DNA from: Arenicella chitinivorans
Lineage (GTDB): Bacteria > Pseudomonadota > Gammaproteobacteria > Arenicellales > Arenicellaceae
Length of the DNA: 64,000 nucleotides
Direction of reading: 5' to 3'
Assembly (NCBI RefSeq): GCF_014651515.1
Contig: NZ_BMXA01000001.1
Coordinates: 1,136,958 to 1,200,957 of the forward strand
This document shows, one piece after another, positions 50,903 through 61,800 of the stretch (positions are counted from its first letter, which is position 1; each line of letters opens with the position of its first letter). The notes below the pieces were generated by a model, which was given only the letters and a program-made list of their open reading frames with translations, was not told the DNA's origin and made no database searches. Both the position numbers and the translations under genes were made by a program.

Positions 50903-50905
50903 CTT

Positions 50906-51715
50906 ATGAAAAATATGCGAGCTACATTTATTCTATCTGTTTGTTGTCTGGCGCTGCTTAGCGCGTGCAATCAACAAAATTTTGAAACCGACGACAGTCA
51001 ATTCCAGGCCTACCTTAAGGTAAAACGTGTGTCACCGGACGATGAGCAACGGGTTGCACGTTATCGCGCGGAGTTTGAGCGCCGGGCTGCGTTGGCCAAT
51101 GCCATTTACGACGATGACGGGCTGGACCGAGAACTCTTGGATGCAGAAGTTGCGGAGTTCCGCAAAGAACTGCTTATCAGTCGATACTTCGAACAGTACC
51201 TCAATGAGTCGGTTACCGAAGCGGGTATTCAAAACTATTACTCTGAAAATATTGATCAATATAAGTCTCGCAAAGCTAAGGTCTCACACATCCTGTTTCG
51301 TACTAATCCGCGCATGGATAAAACCGAGCGCGATGTAGTGCTTACCAAAGCGACTGAGGCATATAGCCGCGTCAACGCTGGTGAAGCGTTTGAGGAAGTT
51401 GCCAAAGCAGTATCAGAAGACGCCATCTCTGCAACCAAAGGTGGAGACCTTGGTTGGATCAATGAAGGCGCTGTGTCAGCCACGTTTTCTGACAAAGTTT
51501 TTAATATGCAAGCTGGTGAAATCAGTGAACCGTTTCTGACCGAGTTTGGCTTTCATGTCATCAAAGTCACTGAACCCGCGCAAGAAGTCACACGTTCACT
51601 CGATAGCCTCAAAGGAGACATTCGCTACCAATTACGCAATAAAACCAAACAAGCTGAAACCGAGCGCTTACTGAAAGAAGCCGGGTATCAGGCACCGGAG
51701 CCTGCTGACTCATGA
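50906..51715 (+). CDS. Lipoprotein peptidyl-prolyl isomerase (PpiC/SurA type)
   Basis: Predicted 269 residues. A lipoprotein signal with lipobox LSAC (Cys21, next residue Asn, so outer-membrane sorting is expected) is followed by a charged helical segment (about 30-115) like the SurA/PrsA chaperone part. A complete parvulin domain comes next (about 118-225), with VSHILF, GGDLGWINEG, FSDKVFNMQAGEISEP and FGFHVIKV. It would catalyse proline isomerisation on unfolded secreted proteins at the periplasmic face. It starts 3 nt after the stop of the giant gene and has no separate strong ribosome site, so it is probably translated by coupling. That placement suggests the giant protein, rich in Pro and beta structure, is its client. 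Confidence 0.9.
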   Translation: MKNMRATFILSVCCLALLSACNQQNFETDDSQFQAYLKVKRVSPDDEQRVARYRAEFERRAALANAIYDDDGLDRELLDAEVAEFRKELLISRYFEQYLNESVTEAGIQNYYSENIDQYKSRKAKVSHILFRTNPRMDKTERDVVLTKATEAYSRVNAGEAFEEVAKAVSEDAISATKGGDLGWINEGAVSATFSDKVFNMQAGEISEPFLTEFGFHVIKVTEPAQEVTRSLDSLKGDIRYQLRNKTKQAETERLLKEAGYQAPEPADS

Positions 51716-52572
51716 ATGTGTTCCGATTCATGGTAGTGCTGATAACACTAAGTGCACTTGGTGCTTGCGGTAGCGATTCGGTAAATGAGAACGCGCCGGC
51801 TGATATGGCTGATTCAACCAATCCGGTTTTGGCGACGGTGAATGGTGAGGCGATTACGCAGGCGGATGTGGATTTTATGCTGACGCGATTGTTCGGCAAC
51901 CCCACAGCACCTGCCATCACGGACTCAGTGAAAGAAAAGGCCTTGCAAAGCTTGATTGCCTCGAGCGCCATGCGGCAAGTCGTGGATAAAACACTCAGCA
52001 CAGAGCGCAAAACAGATCTGGCCCAACGAGTACGTGCGTTTGAAGAGGAGTTGTATGTCAAAGAATACCTCTCGGTGCACGCCAAACCAATGCCGATTGA
52101 TTCAATCCGCATCCAAGATTACTACGACCGAAACCCGACTAAATTTGGTGGTGGTGACGAACACCTAATTACGATGTTGTCGCTTACTAAGCAAGCTGGT
52201 GACGCCGAACGAAATCAATTTATTGCGTTGAGTGACGAGTTAAAAAAGCAACAAGATTGGGCGTCGTACGCGAAGAGCAGCTCGCTCAATCTGCGATATC
52301 AAGAGGTCACACTCAGACCAGGATTAATGGATGCGACCATCGAACAGGTGGTGACCGGGTTGAAGCCTGGCAACGCGTCCGATGTCTTCTTTAGTCTTGG
52401 AAAACCTTATATCGTTCGTCTCACGTCGGTGCGCTCAATACCACCTAAGCCGCTGGCCGAAGTACGCGATGAAATCCGCAAAATTCTCGGCGCAGAGCAG
52501 ATGCGCACGCTGGTGAAACGAGCTTCTGAGCAAGCTCTTGAATCTGCGGAAGTCGTGCGCGAAGGACAATAG
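51712..52572 (+). CDS. Second lipoprotein of the SurA/EpsD-like foldase group, diverged
   Basis: Predicted 286 residues with lipobox LGAC (Cys19, followed by Gly). VNGEAITQADVDFMLTRLF (about 44-62) is the typical N-terminal segment of SurA/EpsD-type periplasmic foldases, followed by helices and a C-terminal region with the layout of a parvulin domain (YYDRNPTKF ... LRPGLMDATIEQVVTGLKPG ... YIVRLTSV). The hallmark rotamase motifs HIL and GGDLGW are absent, so it is probably a chaperone or holdase without isomerase activity. It overlaps the preceding gene by 4 nt (ATGA) and is followed after 13 nt by the next gene. Together the pair may act as a heteromeric foldase for the large exported products of the cluster. 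Confidence 0.8.
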   Translation: MNVFRFMVVLITLSALGACGSDSVNENAPADMADSTNPVLATVNGEAITQADVDFMLTRLFGNPTAPAITDSVKEKALQSLIASSAMRQVVDKTLSTERKTDLAQRVRAFEEELYVKEYLSVHAKPMPIDSIRIQDYYDRNPTKFGGGDEHLITMLSLTKQAGDAERNQFIALSDELKKQQDWASYAKSSSLNLRYQEVTLRPGLMDATIEQVVTGLKPGNASDVFFSLGKPYIVRLTSVRSIPPKPLAEVRDEIRKILGAEQMRTLVKRASEQALESAEVVREGQ

Positions 52573-52575
52573 GAG
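52571..52575 (+). promoter_or_regulatory. Ribosome binding site deciding the GTG start at 52586
   Basis: AGGAG overlaps the preceding stop codon and lies 10 nt before GTG 52586. Translation from there begins directly with a good signal peptide, whereas the longer frame from 52538 would add a charged stretch before it. Confidence 0.65.
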
Positions 52576-52585
52576 ACCAGGGACT

Positions 52586-55500
52586 GTGTTGAAGATCTGC
52601 CACAAACTTGCGAAGTGCTTTCTGGTTGTTGTACTGATGATAGCGGTCGTGGCACGCATCAGTGTTGCGCAAACCACCGGTGCATACGTTTGTTTGTACT
52701 CTCAAGCGGATTTTAATGGCGAAGAATATTGCACCACCACCAATACAGGCTTTGTACCGCTCAGAGTGGAGACGCGGTCGGTGCGTGTCGCCCCTAGGTA
52801 TCAAGCACGCCTTTTCAAATTGCCATTTTACTTGGGTGAGAGCACTGACCTGCAGCGCAATACGGCTGATTTTACTAAGTGGGCTGGCACCGTTCGTTCA
52901 ATCAGAATCAGTGAAAAGCCGCAAACAGTCGCACATATCGTTCCCATGTTGCACTTGCTACTGGGTGAAGATATTGATCCCAATGATTGGGATGGTGATG
53001 GCTTCTCCAATGAGTTGGAAGACGAATATGGAACGGATCCGCGTGACCCGAACAGCACGCCACCTGATATCGATGGCGACAAAATACCCGATGATGTTGA
53101 TCCAGATCGAGATGGCGACGGCGTGGACAATGACGTTGAAGTTGATAACAGTACCGACCCAAATGACCCCAATGACTATCCGGACCTAGTTGATCCGGTC
53201 TTGACTGTAGAGAACTCGACGCCGCTACTCAGCGCCGATTCCATGCTGATTATTCGCGGCCATGCCATTGACCCCATGAAGCTGACTTCTGGGTTCAAAG
53301 AGGTAACGGTCAAGTCCAGTCGCTTTGCAGACAATGTATTTCGCGGCAATCGCAATGAAACCACGGGTGATTTTGAGATAGAAGTGCCGCTGGCGCTCGG
53401 CTTAAACGAATTGAATGTGGTTGCTAGTGACAATTGGGGTAACAGAGTATCAATTACCTTGCAGGTGACTCGTCAAACTGTCCCAACCTTTGAAAACTTG
53501 CTGCCAGTAAATGGCACTGTTACCACCGAAGCCACTGTCGATATCAGTGGTGTAGTCCGCACCTCGTTTTTACCGACTGACTTCGTACTCGAGGTGAATG
53601 AGTCGCGCGTCGATGTATCTGCTACGAGTGAGCCTGGCGTGTACGCCTTTGATTTTGAGAACCTTCAACTCGAGGTTGGTGAAAATAGATTTCACTTGCT
53701 TTTAAGTAGTCAACTCGGTGGGGTTGAGCAAACCTTATTGGTCCGCTATTTACCAGAGATCGGGGATGAAATTCGTCCGCCAATCATCAGCGGTGTCAGC
53801 CCGCCCAACGGCGCTGTACTCAATACGCCCTCATTCACCATCGTCGCGAATCTGGAGAGTTTGGCCGGCCCGCTGTCAGTCACCCTAGATGGTGCGTCAC
53901 TGCTGGACCGAAACCTCGGTCGAAGTACCTACACCTTAAGTGAAGAGCTCACATTCGGCGGCGGTCAGGCGCAACTTACTACCACAATCGAAGCGGAAGA
54001 CGCCCTTGGAAAACTCACCACGCAGACGTTGGCTTATTATCTTGATATGAGCGGGCCGACGATCACATTAGATCAGCCGTACCTGTCCGATGGAGTCCAA
54101 AATCAAGTGACACAATCAAACCTCACGTTGAGCGGGGTCATTCGGGACGACAATTTGAGTGGCGTTTTAGTTAATGATCAATCACTCACGCTCACGCCCG
54201 GCAATGCGCCAGGTGAATACCGGTTTGAATTAACCGTGCCGGTTGGCGGTAGTACACCGGTTCCGGTAGCATTTAATGCCTATGATCGCAGTGGTAACAC
54301 CACCGTGGTCGAGTACGTATTCATCAACACCTCGCCCGCCCAAATTTCGGCACTGCTTCCTGGACCCGATACCACGGTCGTGGCCCGCGAAGGTTTTGCG
54401 TTGGTGCAGATCGTGGCTCAGTTAACTGGGCAGGTCGCCGATCTTGATGCATTTGTGTATCTAAGCAGCGATACGTCAAGCCAACAACCCATGAGTGTTA
54501 GCGGTGATCGCGCCAGCACCGAGCTGTCCGTGCCTGATACAGCAGAGCAACAAACGATTGTTTACGAGCTTCGCGACGCCGCTGGAAATGTGGTTGGTTC
54601 TGATTCGCGTGTGCTGAACGTACAACGATTCGAAGACATTCCGGTCGAGTTGGTCAGAATTGAACCAGCGAATAACCAACGCCATGTTGAACCGAATTCG
54701 CCCATCGAAGTGTATTTTAATCGTGCGATCGACCCAACACTGTTGGAGGTGACTGTGCGAGAGACCTTTAACGGCAAAACCTATCTCAATGCGGATGCCT
54801 TGGGAGAGGACTTCATTTACGCCCAAGGTTATGTCCTATCTGATGTAAACCGTAATTTGGAGACGGTAACAGGGCAGACCGACATGGTACCCGGCAACAC
54901 CAGTGCAGTCTTCAGCGCATCTCGATATTTCGCGTACGATGCGGATCTCTTCGTTGAAGTCAAATACGACAACCAGAGTCTTTCGCGCTCGCGGTTTAAG
55001 GTTCGTGAGTTGCCGACGTTCGTTAACGGCAGCGTGTCAGACCAATTCGGTCAACCGCTCAAGGGCATCAGTGTCAGCCTGCTCGAGCTAGCGCGCTCTA
55101 CGACCACGAATGGCGATGGCGGCTTTACCTTTGGGTACCAAGAGTCCGGAGATCAAACATTGCCGGGTGGAAGCTATACATTAGTTGTCAACGATGAGTT
55201 TGGTAACCCGCGGTTTGGCACTATTCGAACGACTATTCACTTACAGCCAAACCGGATCAATCCGCTCTCCAAATACACCTTACAGGAACTGGATAGAAAT
55301 GTACCGTTCGCCAATCTTAATTCAGGTGCTGCCAACACATTGCTCGATGGTGACTTGCTGATTGATCTGTCGGAAGCACGCTTGATATTCCCCAATTCAC
55401 GTACCGCTGGGCCGGTACACGCACAGTTTTTACCGTTTGAACATCTTGGTGTCGGGACGTATCAATCCGCAATGCCGCACTGGCTGTACAGTATTCAACC

Positions 55501-55834
55501 CAAAGGTATCTCGGTGGAAGGAAACATCGCACTCAATGTAGCAATGCCACGGCTACGCGGTTCCTATGACTATATTAATCTCGATGTGTATCAGCATGTT
55601 GTCTTACTAGGTTATTCAGGTACACGCCAGATTGTGGAACCTATTGGCGTTGGGCGGATTGAGAACTACCGAGTCACTAGTGTTGGTAAGGTTCACGCTG
55701 AGTCGCTCGATTATTTGGGCTATGCAATCGTGGTGCCTGACTTATTAGATGAGTTAGGAGAATATGCCAATGGTCAGATTTCAATTGAACAATTAAAGGC
55801 TGCTCTACAAACACAGACAGCGAATGGAAATTAG
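52586..55834 (+). CDS. Secreted crystallin-like / TSP3 / Ig-domain protein
   Basis: With the GTG start the product has 1,082 residues; a signal peptide ends ISVA before Gln29. Residues about 30-115 look like a beta/gamma-crystallin or I36-inhibitor fold (YVCLYSQADFNGEEYC ... VRSIRI). Thrombospondin-type-3 calcium loops follow at 130-199 (DWDGDGFSNELED, DIDGDKIPDD, DRDGDGVDNDVE). Several Ig-like domains come next (about 205-680). An SbsA-type Ig domain starts near 686 (VELVRIEPANNQRHVEPN ... VYFNRAID) and a carboxypeptidase-regulatory-like domain near 811 (VNGSVSDQFGQPLKGISVSL). It therefore shares domain types with the giant protein and may bind calcium outside the cell. No membrane anchor or sorting signal was seen. 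It lies 13 nt after the second foldase gene and 15 nt before the RHS gene. Confidence 0.85.
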   Translation: MLKICHKLAKCFLVVVLMIAVVARISVAQTTGAYVCLYSQADFNGEEYCTTTNTGFVPLRVETRSVRVAPRYQARLFKLPFYLGESTDLQRNTADFTKWAGTVRSIRISEKPQTVAHIVPMLHLLLGEDIDPNDWDGDGFSNELEDEYGTDPRDPNSTPPDIDGDKIPDDVDPDRDGDGVDNDVEVDNSTDPNDPNDYPDLVDPVLTVENSTPLLSADSMLIIRGHAIDPMKLTSGFKEVTVKSSRFADNVFRGNRNETTGDFEIEVPLALGLNELNVVASDNWGNRVSITLQVTRQTVPTFENLLPVNGTVTTEATVDISGVVRTSFLPTDFVLEVNESRVDVSATSEPGVYAFDFENLQLEVGENRFHLLLSSQLGGVEQTLLVRYLPEIGDEIRPPIISGVSPPNGAVLNTPSFTIVANLESLAGPLSVTLDGASLLDRNLGRSTYTLSEELTFGGGQAQLTTTIEAEDALGKLTTQTLAYYLDMSGPTITLDQPYLSDGVQNQVTQSNLTLSGVIRDDNLSGVLVNDQSLTLTPGNAPGEYRFELTVPVGGSTPVPVAFNAYDRSGNTTVVEYVFINTSPAQISALLPGPDTTVVAREGFALVQIVAQLTGQVADLDAFVYLSSDTSSQQPMSVSGDRASTELSVPDTAEQQTIVYELRDAAGNVVGSDSRVLNVQRFEDIPVELVRIEPANNQRHVEPNSPIEVYFNRAIDPTLLEVTVRETFNGKTYLNADALGEDFIYAQGYVLSDVNRNLETVTGQTDMVPGNTSAVFSASRYFAYDADLFVEVKYDNQSLSRSRFKVRELPTFVNGSVSDQFGQPLKGISVSLLELARSTTTNGDGGFTFGYQESGDQTLPGGSYTLVVNDEFGNPRFGTIRTTIHLQPNRINPLSKYTLQELDRNVPFANLNSGAANTLLDGDLLIDLSEARLIFPNSRTAGPVHAQFLPFEHLGVGTYQSAMPHWLYSIQPKGISVEGNIALNVAMPRLRGSYDYINLDVYQHVVLLGYSGTRQIVEPIGVGRIENYRVTSVGKVHAESLDYLGYAIVVPDLLDELGEYANGQISIEQLKAALQTQTANGN
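52975..53180 (+). repeat. TSP3 calcium loops in the crystallin-like protein
   Basis: Three to four loops of the D-x-D-G-D form follow one another between the crystallin-like domain and the Ig array, the same element as in the giant protein. Confidence 0.8.
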
Positions 55835-55849
55835 TTACACGTGCACATC

Positions 55850-58800
55850 ATGAACGATCACCAGAACCCAATGAAGGTAGTCTTGCTGCGAAAACTCAAC
55901 GCCATGCGCGTGTCGTTTGCGAGATACTCGCGTTTGCTGGTTGTTCTTGTGCTTTCTCTATTCTGTGCGGAGGCCTATTCAATTGGCGGTTTTGTCTACG
56001 TAGGTCCGATTCCAAACGCGGATTTCAAGGTCGGCAGGGTTATGGCGCGCTCGATCGTGATTGATCCAGATACCGGCCAGCCAATTCTCGTTGAATTCGC
56101 GCCGGATGGCACCGAACAGCGCGTGGTCAACGTGCCGGGTTATAACGCGCTCGACCTGAAGATTATGCCGGCCAATGACTACCTAGCTGAAAAACTACGT
56201 CTTGAGTCGTATAAAACCGAGCATGCAAATGGTACCGCGAAAACCGCCGAGTTGATGTCTAGAGCTCAGTACGAAAGTGCCGAGTTTCTAATGGCAGACA
56301 ATGTGACACCCATTCAGAAGCTGCCATTACCTGAAGGGTTTAACAGTGTGTTTGTACGCGGGCAGGGCGCTCGTCTTCGGGCTGACGGCGCGAGTCTGAT
56401 TCTATTGGCATTTCAGTTTGACCTAACTCAAGGGCGAACGCCGGCGTACAACGATAAAAGCCTGATCGTCAATGACCGCGGTATTATTATGGATTCGTCA
56501 CCCAATGCATTTGGGTATCGAGTCGGTTTTTTTGGTGACCCGAACGAACCGCAAGAAGGCTATCAACGCGGCATTGTACGGCCCGATGATCAGGTTTTCG
56601 GCCCCATTCCGTACACCAAAGTATTCGTTGATCAGCACGCCTATGTTGGCGGAGTCGACGTCTCCAATAATCAGGGACTGTATAGTTTTCAATTCCTGAT
56701 GCCACCATGCCCACTTGGCGGCTATGATTTCAAAACCGATGTTTGGGCCGAACTTCGATACCGTAACTTTTTACCTACGGGCGCGCCGAGTATTCCGTAT
56801 TACCTACGAACGCCTGGCTATTCATACTGTTATGCGACACTAGCACCGGCACTCATAGCACCGAATTTGTTCGCGATTCAAGCCGGTTACGCGGTACCGT
56901 TTGTTCAGCATAACCTTTATGCAGATATTATGTTCGTAACCGGGCGCATTTCAATGCGTAACCCGCTATACGAACCAGTAGATATCGGAGACACCACTTA
57001 CTCGGTATTTGAAGAAGACGCAGAGCGTGAAATTCCGGATTTTTACGATTTCAATGCGGACGGTGTGCCAGATAAAGTTTCTCAAGGGCGGATACTACAC
57101 TGCTCTGCGGTCGACATCGACGTGACACCACCGTCGGATCCTGGTTCTGGGTCAGCTCCCGAGCCGACGCCGGTCAGTCAGGAAAGCGAAATAAGTATAT
57201 TTCTCTCTGACGATGTCAGTCGTGACGACATTGACAGCAGTCCGCATGTGTACGCACAGGGATTTACCTGTGAAGACAAACACCCAGAATTGCAATACGA
57301 CCCAGAAGAAGGCGGACCTTGGCAAGGTGTGTACTTTGATGGCCGCCAAGACAACGTCATCGATTTTCCAGACTTGGTGCGTGTCGCAGACCACGAGCAG
57401 CGCTTTGAGAATACGGGCGTACTTAAATCGATCAGCACGGAGGATATGCGTAATACCGATTTACTGTTCTTCCGCGAGTCAACCGGGCAGCTCATCCTCG
57501 AACGACGGGGATTGAAACCTGAAGAGGCCGAATACCGCACGGCCGTCGAATACGATGAAGATGCAAAGCAGGTTGCGTACCGTGTCATGCTGCGTGGCAG
57601 CCATGACTATAATCTGAATGTTGGTGGTGGCGTCAATCGACGCCAGAGCTTTGAGGAATGGGCAACCGATTACCAGCTCACTGAACCTTTTGCGAAGCGT
57701 GAGTCAGACCATCCGCGACCGGGTGAATTCATTAAAGTCGTTGCCATCAATCGGGCGACTGGCTACATGGGTACGGCGCGCGTCCTTCTGTGCAGTGCGG
57801 CAAACAATAACGTGGTGGCTGGTCTGCTGGACGTTGAAGTGCCGCACATCGTTATGACGCCGCCCAACTTGAAAATATGGGCCCAACGCGATTTTGAGGT
57901 GGAGGCGGGCCTCAATGAAGGAGACGCGCATCAAAATACCATCGGTAACGAAGGCGCTGCACTGACTTCGGATTCAAAAGTGACCATCTACACTGAATGG
58001 TTGGACGAGTATGGTCAGGCCTTACCCGAAGAGCTCGGGTTGGACGACGGTGCGCAATACGGACTGACTGGCCGACTGGCGAAAGTCGCGAGCCCAAATC
58101 AGTTACGCGGTGTGGCGTTAGCCGACGACCTCGCCGAGTTTCCAATTGCCCCCGGACGAAACACACAGGTTTTGCGCGTGCGATCGGGTACGCGCAATGC
58201 CGGTACTGATCACTTTTACGTGCACGTAATTGGTAAACCAAAAGATCAGGAATGCGTTTCTGATGCCAGTTGTCCAAGCTTCAGTGTCACCAGCGATGAC
58301 CCCGGTCTAGCCGGTCGCCCAGAATTGCTCACACCGTTCCTAGCGCCTTTGTGGCACGAGCGCGGTAGTTGGATGGAATATCGGCGCTATCGGTCTATTC
58401 TGTCAAATTACACGGTGGATACGTCGGAAGAGCAAGAAAATATTCCGATCAAACCGGAACCCGTCTACGCCTGGCGTTACCGACCGGAATATCAATTTAG
58501 TCAATATGATTTTGATGTCTCAGAAGTCAACCGTGAGCTCACCGACCCTGAAGGCGACACCACCGAAATCAACATAATCGACTCTCCGAATCCGGTGATT
58601 ACGGGCGATGAAGATGTCATCAATGTGATTTACACGCTTATCGGCGACCAAGTTGAAGCATTAACCCCAATCGACGGTGAACGCGAACTGATTTTATCGT
58701 TTGGTGGGTCTGAACAGCGTGTCACCATTGATAATAATGGCAATCTTCGGTTCGAAAACTTGGGCGCGTTGTCTCAAATTACGCCCGAAGACTTTCTAAA

Positions 58801-61800
58801 TATTCGCTTATATGCCAATAGCGACGAAGGCAATACGTTGTGGGAGTACCAATTCGAAGAGGCCACTACGATTGGTTTTAGTCGTACTATTTCGATTGCC
58901 ACGTTCAATTCGACGGAGACATCTACCGCGACGATTAAAGACATTACCGACAGTTTCATTAAGCTGCCGTTTGTGTTGCATGAGCGAAGTATCGTCAATA
59001 TCGAGGTGCTGGATGAAGGTCTCAGTCCACAAGGGTCTTTGGTTTTTAACCAAGATTACGATTCAGGAGCCTATGGCTTTATCGTCACCTATGGTGATAT
59101 GGAACGACACGTTAACCCAGAAGATACGTTCTATATCGCGATCAATAAAGAAGGCATTTTCAGTGGCGAGAAAACCCGCCAACTTTTCACTGGCAAACTG
59201 GCTGAACGCGTCGACAGCGAGGTTCTCGGGCAGGTTATTGAGCACGATTCATTAATTCAACGTGGCGCACTCACGCTTCGACGCGAAGACATCAAAGTGT
59301 CTGGCGTTGGGCCGCAGCCGGACTTTATTCGCAGTTACAGCAACGAAGCTCAGTTAACGAATTCCGATGGCCCGATGGGACCCGGCTGGAATCATAATCA
59401 CAACATCTATTTAAAAATCCTCGCGACCAGTGATGCTGATGGTTTGTATGACAACAATCTGCCAAACTGGATCCGTGATTATCGAACCGGTGACCGACCC
59501 GAGATAATTCCACTCGACGAGTTTGAAGACATTACTGAGATTCCACAACTGATCACCGTCAGCAATGGCGGCATGTTTATTTTCAAAGACGGTTCCTGGC
59601 GACCATCGCGTGGCTTCCACGGCAAGCTAGAACTGGTCGACGGGCAGTACGTTTACACCTCAAAAGACGGCACACAATATGTTTTTCAATCCAATGTCTC
59701 ATCAGCGGCTGATGAACGTTTTTTAGTCGAGAAAATTGTTGATCGGAATAACAATGAGCTGGTTTACGAATACGCTTCGTTCAACGGTCGACAACTGGTT
59801 AGCTCGGTAACCGATGCCTCAGGGCGCACTTTGGAATTCAGTTATCAGCTTGTTTCTGAAGCTGGTCAATACCGTTTGATGCAGGTTGAGAGCCCAGAGA
59901 TGGGCATCACACTGGATTTTGAATACGAAACCTTAAGTCCAATTCAGTATGACCCGGACTCGCAAACCTATACGCCAGCGATTGTTGGTCTGACCGGGTT
60001 TCGTCGCGAAAGCTTTACTGAGTCGTATACCTATTTCAAATCACTGGACGACCGAATACCGAATCTCACGTCAACCACCGACGCCAATGGCAATGTCACG
60101 GAATACGGTTATCTAGAGCCGTCACAGGTGCCTGCGGCCTTGCTGGAATTTGCGAAAGGCACGCTCGAAACAGACGTTATCTCGGAGATTCGATATCCGG
60201 GCAGTACTGGTGTAGCGCAGGTCGAGTATTTGTTTGGCAGCGGCAATCAGCGTCGCGTGACCGACCTGAACGGCAACCAAAAGCTCTACACCCTAAATGA
60301 GTTTGGTAACCCGAACCTGGTGGAAGAACCACTCGGCAAACGCACAGAGATGGTATGGACCATCGACAATGGTGACGACGACGTGCTCATGGTTGAGCTT
60401 AAAGACGCCTTAGGCCGCGTAACCACCTATGAGTATGACGATCAAGGCAACGTCGTCAAACAAACCGACCCATTGGGCACCATCACGCAAACCTGGCACC
60501 CGGAATTTAGTCTTTTAGAGTCGCGTACAGATCGCAATGGTCACACCATCACCAATTCTTATGATGACAATGGCAACCTGACGGAAGCCGAAGATGCCGA
60601 AGGCTTCACGACTCGGCATACATATTCCGGTGAAGGTTTACGTCTCACCACACGACATCCAGACGGTGGCGGGACCACCAATTATCAATACGACGATTAC
60701 GGTAATTTGGAGCAAGTCAGCTTTCCTGAAGGCAGCAATTACAAGTACAACAACGATGCGCGCGGAAACAAGCTAACTGAAACAGATGCCAACCGTAATC
60801 AAACCAAATACACCTACGACGACCTGGATCGTGTTACCAAAATTCTGCACCCAGATCAGCACACCTCGACGTTTACCTACGACGCCAAAGGCAACAAGTT
60901 AACCGAGACCGACAAGCTTGGCTTAACGCTGACCTATACCTATGACGAACGAGATCGTGTAGAACGAGTAACCCGAAGTTTCGGCGGCGGTGAGCAACTG
61001 TTCACCTACGACAATCAGAGTAATTTACTCACTGAGACGGATTGGAAAGGGCAGGTAACCACACATACCTACGACACCCTGTATCGACGCACGTCAACTA
61101 AAAACCGAATCGGCGACACCGTGAGCATGACCTACGACTTGGTCGACAATATGCTCACCATGACCGACCATCGTAACCAGATCACGGAATACGCCTACGA
61201 CGAAGGTAACCGTAAAGTCAAAGAAATCAACGCCTTGGATGACGAGCGTGTCTTCACCTATGACAACGAAAACAATATGCTCAGCGAGTCGGATTTTGAG
61301 GGCCGCGTTACCTCTGTGGTGTACGACAAGCGCTACCTGAAGGTTGAGCAGACCAACGCCATTAACGGCGTCTCAAAATGGGTCTACGACGGTCGCGGCA
61401 ACAATATCGAGTACACAGACGAAGAGCTGCGTACCACTAAATATGTGTTCGACCGCCAAAACCGACTGGTCGAAGAGCGAGACGCACTGGGATTCGTAAC
61501 CCGCGTTAAGTACGACGGCAATGGCAATCAAATCGAAGTCACCGATCGCCGCGGCATCACCACCAAAAACACCTACGACGCGATTAATCGCATCACTGAA
61601 ACCCTCGACGGCGACGGCTTTGTCACCAAAATCAGTTACGACGCCAACGACAATCGCACGCAGATTACCGATGGTAATGGCCACAGCACACACTACGACT
61701 ACGACCTGTTAAATCGCTTGATCGAAGAAACCACGCCGGTTTCGGGCACCATTAAGCATACCTACGACGCCAACGACAACGTACTGACCACCACCGATGC

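Noticed and set aside
12530..50902. Giant frame as a fusion by sequencing or assembly error
   Set aside because: Domain order is coherent, copies are diverged and not identical, and no frame change or stop is present. Long-read confirmation is still listed as a check.
12530..50902. RTX / type I or autotransporter secretion for the giant protein
   Set aside because: It has a Sec signal peptide, no GGxGxDxUx nonapeptides and no C-terminal barrel; its D-rich loops are of TSP3 and FG-GAP type.
52538..52585. Longer start of the crystallin-like protein
   Set aside because: This would put 16 charged residues before the signal peptide and has no ribosome site, whereas GTG 52586 has AGGAG at 10 nt.
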